A DNA stretch of 16,691 bases from Coemansia sp. RSA 1804 (lineage: Eukaryota > Kickxellomycota > Kickxellomycetes > Kickxellales > Kickxellaceae): assembly GCA_027578815.1 (NCBI GenBank), contig JANBTH010000474.1, positions 1 through 16,691 of the forward strand, written 5' to 3'. The notes beneath the pieces were generated by a model. The model had not been told where the DNA came from. It worked only from the letters and a program-made list of their open reading frames with translations, and ran no database searches. Positions within the stretch are counted from its first letter, which is position 1, and every line of letters begins with the position of its first letter. A program made the translations under genes and the position numbers. Shown here piece after piece: positions 1 through 8,383 of the stretch.

Positions 1-514
1 CATTGTTTACCCTTGAACTGTACATGGTCTAAAGCATACGATAGTATGCGTATTTTATTTGCTACAAGCACATCCGAAATGTCTCATCTCTCACTCAGTA
101 TTATATTCTAATACCATTATGTTCAGTCTGTGCAAGAATGGAACAATCCCTATTCATTTTAATTTTCCTGGTCAACATAGCACAACTGCTGGCGATGTTT
201 AACAGACAGGTGTTCAGAGCTATGTGATAAATTTATACCATCCGCCATCATTCAAACACCAACTAAATAAATTACAAAATGTTACATGTTCATCAACGTT
301 GTTGTTGGTAAAATTTAGAGACCGTTAAGCAAACATCGGCTGCTGTAAAATGTTCCACATATACGCACACACGAGAGTCGCACACGATTAATGCCAAAAT
401 AACTACCAATGTTCCATCATGTCGTCTTGCGTGTATTGCAAAAATTATTATAATCCGGAACAAAGGTCAAATAAAGCTAAAAAAAGAAAGCCCTAAAAGA
501 GACAAATGAATCCT
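1..514. other. gene-free left flank (3' side of VPS1)
   Basis: AT-rich sequence lying downstream of the minus-strand VPS1 stop codon. I see no convincing coding frame, tRNA or repeat. Part of it must be the VPS1 3' untranslated region, but I see no clear AATAAA on the minus strand near the stop. Confidence 0.5.
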
Positions 515-2566
515 CTAAACCGATGATACAATGGAATCGGCCTTCTTCAGCGCATCGATCATCTTTCTGCACTCGTTTCTGCGACCAACAGTGGCCTCGC
601 TCTCCTTGAGAAGATCCTCCAGGGCCTCGGGGTTGTACAGCTCCTTCAGAAGTTCCTTCTGCAGGTTCTTCTTGGCATAATCAACGAGCTTTAGCATAAT
701 GGACTTTGGCACCATGTCGATGGCGGTGCGCTTGACAATGTTAAAGTACGAGCGGATCAGAAGCTTGATGACCTCCGTCTCCTGCTGCTCGCGCTCAGAC
801 AGCGTACCGGAAGCCTTGAGCACGGGTGGAGGCGCCTCCATCATCCCGTTCCTCTTCTTGTTGTTCTGCCAGAATGACCCAAAGAACCCGCCGTCCTTGG
901 ACAGATTCATCTCATCGTCAAGCGACCGCTCGGCCGTTGACAGCGACGGACGGGGCTGCGGGGCACCAGGGCCGCCGGGCTGCTGCTGCGTTGGCTTAGT
1001 CGGGTGCATCCGCTCGTTGACAATGGCAAAGGCGCGCTGGCCGTTGATAAAGTCAGGGTGCGCAGTGTTGATGTAGCACTGCTCCATAGAAATCAGATCC
1101 TGCACAAGCTTGTTGGTTGGGATCGTGGCATTCTTGAGGAACGTGATGACCACCGTGTTAAACTGGTCGCGCAGCTGCGGGAAGCGCTTGAAGTTGGGCT
1201 TATTCAGCAGTTGGTTCACAATGCGCACAAGCTCATCGTACGTTATCATCACGCACTTGAGTCCCGGCTCCTCCAGCCGCCGGATCTGCTTCTTAACAAT
1301 GACTTCAAAGGCGCTGGTGGCCACGAATAACGATGGCGACGACCCAGTGGAGTTGTACAGAATAGTGCGGATGTCCGTGTCCTTGACGTGCTCCAGAGGA
1401 TCGATTGCCTTGATGCCGTTGCTGAAGATCTCGTGGAACACAAAGCTGATGCGTGCTCCGCCGCCCAGCTCGTAAGTTGACAGATCCGTCGACTGGCCTT
1501 CCAGTGCGTTGCGGAAGTCGTTGCAGAACTCGGTGATGATGCTAAGCGTCGTGTTGGCTGCCTGCCCAGCTGCGTCTGTCAGTGGGTCGCCCAGCTGTTC
1601 CAGCTCTCCGCGGTATCTCGACAGCGCAGACGAGATCTTGGCCTTGATCTCGGGCAGCGTAATCTTAATGTGGTGCATCAGCAGAATGTTGAGCTTGCGC
1701 GCCAGAAACGGAGTACCGCAGTACTGCGCCTTGCTTTGGTACGACGGATGCGTCTCAAAGAACTGGCGCTCGCTCTCCAGTGCCGAGCTGATGGGCCGCT
1801 TCGACTGGATGTCCTTCTGGCCGCGGTTGACCACGGGAACATATCCGAGCCGCAGCGGAATGACGCGTCCCGCAAGAATGTCGATGACGTCGGTGCCCTT
1901 GTCCATGAGATCCACCTTTGTCAGCACGCCGATTGTGCGTGCGCCGTCGGGATCCAGCTCACGCGCCAGCTTCAGTCCGTCGGAGTTGGCCAGATCCGTG
2001 TTTGCTGCCGTGACTGCCAGGATGATGGCGTTGGGCTTGCTGATGTACGTCAGAATCATCTCGCGGATCTGCCGCTCGATGTCCTTGGGCTGGTCGCCAA
2101 CCGGCACCTTTGTCAGTCCAGGCAGATCCACCAGCGTCAGCGTCAGCACCTTGGGCGAAAACACGCGCAGGTTAATTGGGAGCGGAGAGATCCCAAGGTT
2201 CTTCCCAGTCTTCTTGTCCGTGTCGTTTACAATCTCCTCGCGGATCTCGTCAAAGTCAAAGAACTTCTTTCCGGGCAGATGCAGAAACTCGCCCCATTCG
2301 TTGGGGTCTGTCTTGTCGTCGGCGTCCTCCGACGCTTCAGCCGTGGCTGGGCGGTTGATGAGCTGCAGAATCAGCGGACGCCGAGTGACAATACCCGTTC
2401 CGCGAGGCAGAAAGTCGCGTCCCACAATGTTCTCCAGTACAGAGCTTTTGCCGCTGCTCTGGCTTCCAATGACCACAATCTGAGGCAAGTCAACAGGATT
2501 GTGCACTCCGACAGTGGAGAATGCATCCTGGAGCTTGTTTACTGTCTTGATGAGCTGCTCATCCAT
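515..2566 (-). CDS. VPS1: Vps1-type dynamin-like GTPase
   Basis: Large GTPase that assembles into helical collars and drives membrane scission in Golgi-to-vacuole/endosome traffic and peroxisome division. The 683-aa length is close to yeast Vps1 (about 700). All GTPase motifs are visible: P-loop GSQSSGKS (residues 34-41), switch I TRRP (61-64), DLPG (147-150), TKVD (216-219) and NRGQ (248 region). A middle/stalk region follows, then a proline/glutamine-rich insert (about 522-584) containing FFGSFW, which resembles the FFGGFF segment of Vps1 rather than Dnm1. The GTPase effector domain occupies about 592-683. There is no PH domain or proline-rich tail, so this is not a classical endocytic dynamin. 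The start at 2566 is an ATG followed by the typical MDEQLI opening of Vps1. The gene is intronless and GC-rich, with WDR91 in tandem 447 nt upstream. Identification rests on remembered family sequence, and Dnm1 is the only serious alternative. Confidence 0.96.
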   Translation of the reverse strand: MDEQLIKTVNKLQDAFSTVGVHNPVDLPQIVVIGSQSSGKSSVLENIVGRDFLPRGTGIVTRRPLILQLINRPATAEASEDADDKTDPNEWGEFLHLPGKKFFDFDEIREEIVNDTDKKTGKNLGISPLPINLRVFSPKVLTLTLVDLPGLTKVPVGDQPKDIERQIREMILTYISKPNAIILAVTAANTDLANSDGLKLARELDPDGARTIGVLTKVDLMDKGTDVIDILAGRVIPLRLGYVPVVNRGQKDIQSKRPISSALESERQFFETHPSYQSKAQYCGTPFLARKLNILLMHHIKITLPEIKAKISSALSRYRGELEQLGDPLTDAAGQAANTTLSIITEFCNDFRNALEGQSTDLSTYELGGGARISFVFHEIFSNGIKAIDPLEHVKDTDIRTILYNSTGSSPSLFVATSAFEVIVKKQIRRLEEPGLKCVMITYDELVRIVNQLLNKPNFKRFPQLRDQFNTVVITFLKNATIPTNKLVQDLISMEQCYINTAHPDFINGQRAFAIVNERMHPTKPTQQQPGGPGAPQPRPSLSTAERSLDDEMNLSKDGGFFGSFWQNNKKRNGMMEAPPPVLKASGTLSEREQQETEVIKLLIRSYFNIVKRTAIDMVPKSIMLKLVDYAKKNLQKELLKELYNPEALEDLLKESEATVGRRNECRKMIDALKKADSIVSSV

Positions 2567-3013
2567 GATTCAATACAACGGCTGTGCCAATCTGAGCAAA
2601 TGAGGTTTTTAAATAGCAGCCAAGCGAATGTTGAGCGCACAAGAAAAGAAAGAAAGAGAACAAAAGCAAAAAATCTCAAAGTAAACGCGCGGAGAAATTG
2701 GTTAGTTGCGTGTCTGGCTGGCAAGACAGAATTATAAAGTTAAAGTTAGAAATGCAAATGAAGCAAGAGATGAGGAAAAAAAGCAAGGAAGGGGAAGAGA
2801 GAAACAGACGGTTCCCATGGACGAACGCAAACACAAAGAAAGGGTCTTTTGCCTTTGTTGCTGGCAGACTTTTCGCACACGGCATTTAGTCTTGGCACTC
2901 ATAAGCGACAGGCGGATAATTCTTTATGCGTCTTCTAGGTCGCCTGCCGCTTTCGCACTGCGGCCATTAGCCATATACACACAAAGACCATTGAGGACAG
3001 CTGCTGGCGGCTG
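2567..3013. other. intergenic region with VPS1 promoter and WDR91 3' flank
   Basis: Contains no convincing gene. From about 2641 to 2815 the plus strand is strongly purine-rich (runs of GAAA, AAAG and GGAAG), so the VPS1 sense strand is pyrimidine-rich upstream of its start. Such tracts are common in fungal promoters and 5' untranslated regions. The short frames here are low-complexity translations of this tract. Confidence 0.5.
2608..2615 (-). promoter_or_regulatory. TATA-like element of VPS1
   Basis: The minus strand reads TATTTAAA about 42-49 nt upstream of the VPS1 ATG. This resembles a TATA box but sits closer to the start codon than many fungal TATA elements, so it may be coincidental. 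Confidence 0.25.
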
Positions 3014-4948
3014 CTACACCTTGCGGTAGCAGGCAACGCGGATGGTGCCGTCGTCGCTTGCGGACAGCGACTTGTCAGCAGCATAGTCGATGCACGTAAC
3101 AAGGTCCTTATGGCGTCTGGTTGTGTCGGTCAGCGCGGCGGAGTCGATGTTGAAGACAAGACACTGGCTACGTGGCGCGACAACGACGTTCTCCTTGTCA
3201 GGCGTAAACACCACGCGGTCGACATCCAGGCGCGAGTCCTGTGGAACGATTCCGTAGCCGCCGCCACCACTATTGCTGCCATGAGCGGCGGCACCGATAT
3301 CCAGCGTCGACTGGGCCAGCATCTGGCCGCCCTTGCGCAGCGACCACTGCGTGAGACCGCCAACCTCGGTGACCACAGCAAGCGAGTCCTCATCCAGACT
3401 AAAGTCCACGGCGCACAGATCGCGCTGCCGTGTCTTCAGCGTGGTCACAACATCGAGGCTGCGTGTGTCGATCAGCCGCACGTATCCCGAGCTAAGACTC
3501 AGAGCAACCATCTTGTCGTTGTGGTTGAGTGCCGCACACACGCCGTGCGACGCCTCGGATGGCGCAGGGAGCCGCTTGGACGCCGCCATGCGACTGGCAC
3601 CGGCGTCCCAGATCTGCAGAACCACATCGGACGCGTTCTCGGGCTTCGATGAGCCGACCACGGCAAGCGTGGAGCCGGTGGAGCCAGCCAGCAAGCATTG
3701 CACCCACGGGTGCCGTTTCTCGACAACCAGCTCACGACTCATCATATTCGAGTTGGCATTCAGCGTGTGGACGTATCCGCTCTCGTCCGCCAGATACAGG
3801 AGGTGCATGTGCTTCTTGTCCCACGCCATTGCGCTGACTGTGTAATCAAGCTCGTTCTTGAGCTGCGGTGCTGCCGATGCCGGGTCGGGCGCCCACACCT
3901 TCAGAATCGACTCGTCATCGTAGCTGGCAATCAGGTCGCCTGTTGCCGAGAACTTGGCCAGCCCAACGCCGGCGTTGTGCTCTAGAAAAACGTCCTCCTG
4001 CCTGATCTTCAGCAAGCTAGACGGCTGCTCCGTTGCGCGCACAAGCTCTGCTGCTGCGCTGCGGATTCTTGTCCCCGAGCTGGAATCATCGCCATCGCCA
4101 TCGCCATCGCCAGAACCAGGCCCTTTGCTTGTTGTCCCTGCTTCTGTTGCTCCTGCTGCCGCTGCTGCGGGTGTTGTTACCGTCGCAGGCTGCAGCCGCG
4201 GACTGGTGATGGTGTCGATGGCTCCAATATGGTCCTCCACCAGCCCAGAGGTTCCGCCCGCCGCATCCAGCGCTGTTATCTTCGTCTCCCCGTCCAGCCG
4301 CCTTTCGTACATCTCCACCTTCCTTCGCAGCGCCTCACGCTCGCGCCTTTCTCTGTCAAACAGAAGAATGCGCGGAACCGCCATCGCCGGAAACACGGTG
4401 GTGACAAAGTCGGTCAGCGACGCCTTCAGGCTGGCAAACCACTCGTCGCTGAAGTATGCCTCAAACTCAGGCCGGCTCCTTGGATCGTCCACGTACTCTA
4501 GCCCCAGCCACGGAATCCAGTCACCGCCTTGCTGGCCCAGCGTCTGCCCGTGCTTATCCATAAACGCGCGTATCTTTCCGCGCTGGCCCTTCTCGGCTGC
4601 GCTGACAAGAAACAGCCGGATGAGCCGCTTCTCGAACATGCGTGTGGTGCGCTGGTATTTGGGACTGAGGTGTGAGAAGAACCGGAACGACAGGTACCGC
4701 CAGTACTCCAGCAGCTCGTTGTCCCGGAGCTCCCTTGCCATGATGACCAGATCATCGACTATCTTCCCGGCATCAAACCCCTTGTCCTGGTCGCGCTCAA
4801 GGTCCTGCTCCAGCGCCCGCAGCGTCTGCTTGAATCCGCGAAACAGGAGGTATTCGCGTATGAGGTCGTCTATGTACTCCACCGACTCTATCCCCGCCTT
4901 TGCTGCCTGCACATACTCCGCCGCACTGGGCGATGGAAGCGGTGCCAT
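3014..4948 (-). CDS. WDR91-like LisH/WD40 endosomal protein
   Basis: Probable orthologue of WDR91 (SORF-1 in worms), which with WDR81 restrains endosomal PI3-kinase activity and acts with Rab7 in early-to-late endosome conversion. The 644-aa protein starts with a LisH-like segment (about 24-56) containing DDLIREYLLFRGFKQTL, nearly the same as the WDR91 opening DELVREYLLFRGF. Helical blocks follow (60-195), with WRYLSFRFFSHL and AYFSDEW matching WDR91 positions, then a charged coiled coil (198-219). A low-complexity linker of alanine, threonine and repeated Gly-Asp (255-292) leads into a WD40 propeller (about 320-644). Blades are recognisable from SILKVWAPD, LQIWDAG, GYVRLIDTRS, GGLTQWSL and GTIRVACYRK. 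The start is an ATG (4946-4948) and the gene is intronless. Human WDR91 is about 750 aa, so this is slightly shorter, mainly in the linker. The family match is seen in the N-terminal 200 residues; endosomal function is inferred from the family. Confidence 0.85.
   Translation of the reverse strand: MAPLPSPSAAEYVQAAKAGIESVEYIDDLIREYLLFRGFKQTLRALEQDLERDQDKGFDAGKIVDDLVIMARELRDNELLEYWRYLSFRFFSHLSPKYQRTTRMFEKRLIRLFLVSAAEKGQRGKIRAFMDKHGQTLGQQGGDWIPWLGLEYVDDPRSRPEFEAYFSDEWFASLKASLTDFVTTVFPAMAVPRILLFDRERREREALRRKVEMYERRLDGETKITALDAAGGTSGLVEDHIGAIDTITSPRLQPATVTTPAAAAAGATEAGTTSKGPGSGDGDGDGDDSSSGTRIRSAAAELVRATEQPSSLLKIRQEDVFLEHNAGVGLAKFSATGDLIASYDDESILKVWAPDPASAAPQLKNELDYTVSAMAWDKKHMHLLYLADESGYVHTLNANSNMMSRELVVEKRHPWVQCLLAGSTGSTLAVVGSSKPENASDVVLQIWDAGASRMAASKRLPAPSEASHGVCAALNHNDKMVALSLSSGYVRLIDTRSLDVVTTLKTRQRDLCAVDFSLDEDSLAVVTEVGGLTQWSLRKGGQMLAQSTLDIGAAAHGSNSGGGGYGIVPQDSRLDVDRVVFTPDKENVVVAPRSQCLVFNIDSAALTDTTRRHKDLVTCIDYAADKSLSASDDGTIRVACYRKV
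4088..4111. repeat. hexanucleotide repeat (ATCGCC)4 inside the WDR91-like gene
   Basis: Four perfect tandem copies of ATCGCC on the plus strand. On the coding strand they encode the Gly-Asp repeat at residues 280-287 of the WDR91-like protein, in its disordered linker. Copy number may vary between strains without shifting the frame. Confidence 0.9.
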
Positions 4949-5147
4949 TTCCTCCGTCTAATTTGCCGTGCGTGTCTGCAGAGAACGGAATGTCGATGAG
5001 CTTGTCTCTCCAAATATGAAATGGTTGCTGTTAGCATATAATTTAATGCTAAGCTCAGCAAGTAGAATAAAAAGCAGGAACTTTTGAGCTATTGCTTTTC
5101 CCTTCTTTGGTTGGAGAATTGCATTATAAATGTAAAAAGAAATATCC

Positions 5148-6677
5148 TTAGAGCTCGACGTGGCGCGTGTCCTTGGGCGTGAAGCCGGAGACCTGGCGAG
5201 GCACAACCACGTAACCGGGGCCGTTGGCGCTGATTTTGTGCACTTCGTTGGTGTGGGAGTTGACGGGGTGCGCTGCGTGTGCACGGAGGAACTCTGTGAA
5301 CGAGCCGAGCGAGCGGTCGCCGTGGTATGGAACAACCTCATTGTTGGTGGCACGCACCAGAACAATGGTCGGATATCCGCTGATCTCCAGCGCTGGGTCG
5401 TTCGACGGCACATCGTTCATGGTTGCTTCCATCTGCGCAACCACAATGCCTGAGTGGTTTGCAAACAGCCTCCCCAGCTCCTGATACACCGGCATCAGCC
5501 GCTTGCAGTGGATGCACCACGTCGCGTGGAGCAGCACCAGAACGTCCTTTGATGCGTCAAACACCACCTCGTTGAACTGCTTGGCCACCAGCTTGAATAC
5601 ATCGCCGTTATTCGTCTCGGGAATCGCCTGCGACTTGTAGTGTGGCGGAATCCTGCCTGCCACATAGTCTACCACAAACTGCCGCACACCTGCTGCGCTG
5701 AGCTTCTTGTCCTGCGACATTGGATATTTGGTGTGTTGCCCAATGTCTTGGATGGCAAATGCCGGCCACTGCGTCTTGAGATCCAGCCCCACCGCGTGCT
5801 TCCAGTATGTCCGTGCATCGACAAGCGCAAGGCTCATCTTGTCGCGAAACTCCTTGGCTGTCTCCAGCAGCTCCTTCTCGAGTGCTTCGCGCGACTCGTC
5901 GCTGTTGTAGAACACAAGCCCAAGCGGGAGGCTCGCTTTTGAGTACGTGCTGAATGTCCTTGCTGACAGCTCGCCCAACACCGGCACTGATCTGGACCTC
6001 ACAAACCGGCGGATGTTGTCGATTGTGTACTTTCCACTGAAGACACTCATCTGTCCATCGTAGTCCGTGTACACACCTATCCCGGGCATCGGGATCTTTT
6101 GTTTCTTTGCCGTGTTCTTGTCCACGACAACCCCAAATGTAAAGTCCTCAATGAGCTCCTTTGCAACCTCTCTCAGCATCCCCAGCTCCATGACCAATGT
6201 GTTCTTAAAGTACCCAACAACAACAACGTGGTCTGACTTTACAAAGCTAGAGTGTTCAGCCGCCCGCACCTCTTTGACTGGTGGTCCCTTGTGTTTGCGC
6301 ATATAGCTGACTATGCCTGACTCCTGCCGCGAGCCGTTGTAGATTCCGAACCTGCCGTCCAGCACCACCTTCATTGTCGGGAACCCTTGAATCCCTACCT
6401 GGTCGCAGAGTGCTGCATTCTTGGTGCAGTCCACTTTTGCCAACGGAACGTTGTCGGTCTCCAGCGTTGCTGCCGCCTTCTCGTACGCTGGCTTTAGCGC
6501 CTGGCAGTACAGGCACCACGGCGCATAGAACTGGACCAGTGCCAGGTGCTGCCGGTCTACCCAGCTGTGCATGTTGCTGGCATCAAGCTCGCGGACCGCT
6601 GACTCCCTCGCTTCTGTACCTGCCGCAAATGCCCCGCTGGCTGCCAGGAGCCCTGCCATATACTTGAGAATGTGCAT
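5148..6677 (-). CDS. ER protein disulfide isomerase with non-canonical active sites
   Basis: PDI-family thiol oxidoreductase or chaperone expected in the ER lumen. The 509-aa length equals classical PDI (about 500-510). The N-terminus (MHILKYMAGLLAASGAFAAG) is a signal peptide. Thioredoxin domain a (about 25-130) has FYAPWCLYC with cysteines 55 and 58 and the cis-proline of GFPT at 100. Domains b and b' lack cysteine pairs (about 135-345). Domain a' (about 355-470) has HATWCIHC with cysteines 388 and 391 and the cis-proline of GYPT at 436. N-glycosylation sequons occur at Asn114 and Asn407. The C-terminus is HVEL, a degenerate HDEL/KDEL retrieval signal. Both active sites differ from the usual CGHC (CLYC and CIHC), so the redox potential, and perhaps the role, may differ from canonical PDI. 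The start is an ATG that places the signal peptide at the N-terminus. No intron is evident. Membership of the PDI family is clear, but the exact subfamily is not. Confidence 0.9.
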   Translation of the reverse strand: MHILKYMAGLLAASGAFAAGTEARESAVRELDASNMHSWVDRQHLALVQFYAPWCLYCQALKPAYEKAAATLETDNVPLAKVDCTKNAALCDQVGIQGFPTMKVVLDGRFGIYNGSRQESGIVSYMRKHKGPPVKEVRAAEHSSFVKSDHVVVVGYFKNTLVMELGMLREVAKELIEDFTFGVVVDKNTAKKQKIPMPGIGVYTDYDGQMSVFSGKYTIDNIRRFVRSRSVPVLGELSARTFSTYSKASLPLGLVFYNSDESREALEKELLETAKEFRDKMSLALVDARTYWKHAVGLDLKTQWPAFAIQDIGQHTKYPMSQDKKLSAAGVRQFVVDYVAGRIPPHYKSQAIPETNNGDVFKLVAKQFNEVVFDASKDVLVLLHATWCIHCKRLMPVYQELGRLFANHSGIVVAQMEATMNDVPSNDPALEISGYPTIVLVRATNNEVVPYHGDRSLGSFTEFLRAHAAHPVNSHTNEVHKISANGPGYVVVPRQVSGFTPKDTRHVEL

Positions 6678-7105
6678 GAGCTTGGCGGATTTAACAGTCG
6701 CAACTGGTCGTAGCTAATGAACAAAAAATAAAAGATACAAAATGCTAATAATACCAACTTGTAAAACAGAAATGCAAAAAGTGTGAAAACGAATGAAAGT
6801 GTAGAAAAAAAGAACAGTATGGCTCGTTTCTCTGGGCCAACCGGTTATCCCCCAGTTCGTATCAGAACGGAAAGGTCTTTTGTCTTTTTCCTCTCACTTT
6901 TGCATCAATGTGCTAAAACTACGCAAAAGCCAAGTCTCTTTGTGCATTGACAAGATACAAAAACAGCGCTCTGGTGTTATCCATCCGATTACAACTGTTT
7001 GCTTCTCTGTGCCCAGAAATACGAGACTATCTACTTTAATCCTATTTAGAAAGAAAAAAGTGCGAGAAATGAGAACAACATAAACCCCCTCCAAAAAATG
7101 GTATG
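6678..7105. other. intergenic region, PDI promoter and 3' flank of the coiled-coil gene
   Basis: AT-rich, with no convincing coding frame. It must hold the promoter of the minus-strand PDI gene and the 3' end of the coiled-coil gene. An imperfect inverted pair (ATGCAAAAAGTG near 6772 and CACTTTTGCAT near 6895) flanks about 110 nt; I assign it no function. Confidence 0.4.
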
Positions 7106-8053
7106 CTACTCGCTTAGAAGCTTCATAAGTGCAATGTGGTTCAGATCTGCTGGGAGTTTGCGCCCATCGTCGGTACGCACATCTTCTATCTTGCCCAGCT
7201 CATTGAACCGCACGAGGATTCTGCGGTTAGACATTGCTCCAAGCCCATCGCCTATTGTCAGAACAATCGTGCTTCCTTCCACTCTGGCGCTGACAACAGG
7301 TGCAATGGTCTTGATCCAACGATCAACAACCTTCTGCTGCTCCTGGCTATCGAGTGCTGTCATCCGGCGGCGTTGGTCCTCGCTTTTCAGCTGTGCCAGT
7401 CGACCATCCAGCCGCTCCTGCTCGCGTTGCATTTCGTCGCGCATAGCTGTTTCGCGAAGCAATTCGTTGTGCACTGCTTGCAGTTCACGCGTCTGTTGCT
7501 CCACGGCGTCTCTTTCCTTTTGCTCCTTCTCCTCCAGGGCGTGCGCCAAGGACCCAAGCTCGGCCTCCAGTCTGTCAACTTCGTTTGACAGCTCTTCATT
7601 CTCACGTGCTAGCTCTAGAACTCCCTCGTACCCTTTACATTCTGTGTCTATTTTTCTGTTTATCTCCTCTACTTTTGCGTCTAGCCGTAGCTGCACCCCT
7701 TCAAGGATCCGCTCTTCCTCTTCTACAGATATCTCCAGCTTGCTAAGCTCATTGTTGTTTGGAATAAATGATGCTCCGCTAATGCGCTCAGCGAGTATTT
7801 CCCTTGCACGGCAGGCAATGAGCGCTTCTCTGTTCTGCGTATACACGCTCCTGTAGTGGTCTATGCATGTCTGGATGGTAGCAGGGAAATGCGCCAGATC
7901 TGTTGGAAGCTCTTTTGCGCTCTCTTGGACTCTCTCCAGATACAGACTCTTTAGGTCGTTGACCCACAGCTTGCTTGATGCAAGCTCATCGCGCTGACTA
8001 CATGTGGATGATTGGTACTGTTCAAGCGTTTCTTTGTTAGCAAAATGGTTCAT
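7106..8053 (-). CDS. coiled-coil protein, possible kinetochore Sos7-like
   Basis: A 315-aa protein from the first ATG (8051-8053); the open frame continues 5 codons upstream only to a GTG, which I do not use. Residues 1-100 are predicted helical and include KLWVNDLKSLYLERVQESAKEL. Residues about 103-245 are a long, highly charged coiled coil rich in Glu, Gln, Arg and Leu. A small globular tail (about 246-315) follows, with alternating hydrophobics (VEGSTIVLTIGD, RRILVRFNELGKIEDVRTDD) that look like a beta-sheet RWD-type module. The order of a short helical head with an LYLE-(R/Q)V motif, a coiled coil and a small C-terminal domain resembles the fungal kinetochore protein Sos7, a partner of Spc7/KNL1. 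This is from memory of the family pattern, not an alignment. Other coiled-coil kinetochore or spindle-pole proteins remain possible. No intron is evident. Confidence 0.5.
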   Translation of the reverse strand: MNHFANKETLEQYQSSTCSQRDELASSKLWVNDLKSLYLERVQESAKELPTDLAHFPATIQTCIDHYRSVYTQNREALIACRAREILAERISGASFIPNNNELSKLEISVEEEERILEGVQLRLDAKVEEINRKIDTECKGYEGVLELARENEELSNEVDRLEAELGSLAHALEEKEQKERDAVEQQTRELQAVHNELLRETAMRDEMQREQERLDGRLAQLKSEDQRRRMTALDSQEQQKVVDRWIKTIAPVVSARVEGSTIVLTIGDGLGAMSNRRILVRFNELGKIEDVRTDDGRKLPADLNHIALMKLLSE

Positions 8054-8383
8054 TAAGGACCCCACCACTTTTTTTTGTTATGCCAACGGATAAAATTACG
8101 CATCTTTCTGATGGAGACTACTTACAGCGCGCATTCTTTTGTATCCATCATTCCAAATAGAAACAAATTAAATAGAATAAATGAAAGAGAAGGCTAGTGA
8201 TAGTACATTAACAATGCAATAAAAAAGTAAACAGAAAGTAGAAAGAGAAAAGAAAAATTAAAAGTTGGGAAAACAAAGCTCAAACAAACAGAGGAAAAAG
8301 CAGATGTTTACGATATTGCATTGCTGGCCAATCACAGAAGCCGCTGACCAATGCATCAGCACTCAACACTTTTCCATGGATTG
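8054..8383. other. intergenic region between the coiled-coil gene and the RCHY1-like gene
   Basis: About 330 nt, A-rich on the plus strand (8155-8300), with a run of eight T just upstream of the coiled-coil gene start. It should contain that gene's promoter and the 3' untranslated region of the RCHY1-like gene. I see no further gene in it. Confidence 0.4.

Noticed and set aside
1509..2737. Long plus-strand frames opposite VPS1 (up to 355 codons), and a similar one opposite WDR91 (3954-4961)
   Set aside because: They are antisense shadows of GC-rich, strongly conserved coding regions, with no recognisable domain of their own.
6772..6905. Imperfect inverted repeat (ATGCAAAAAGTG / CACTTTTGCAT)
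   Set aside because: Arms are short and mismatched with about 110 nt between them, in AT-rich DNA; no sign of a transposon end or terminator.
8054..8068. GTG start five codons upstream in the coiled-coil gene
   Set aside because: GTG initiation is a bacterial habit; the ATG at 8053 is the first usable start.
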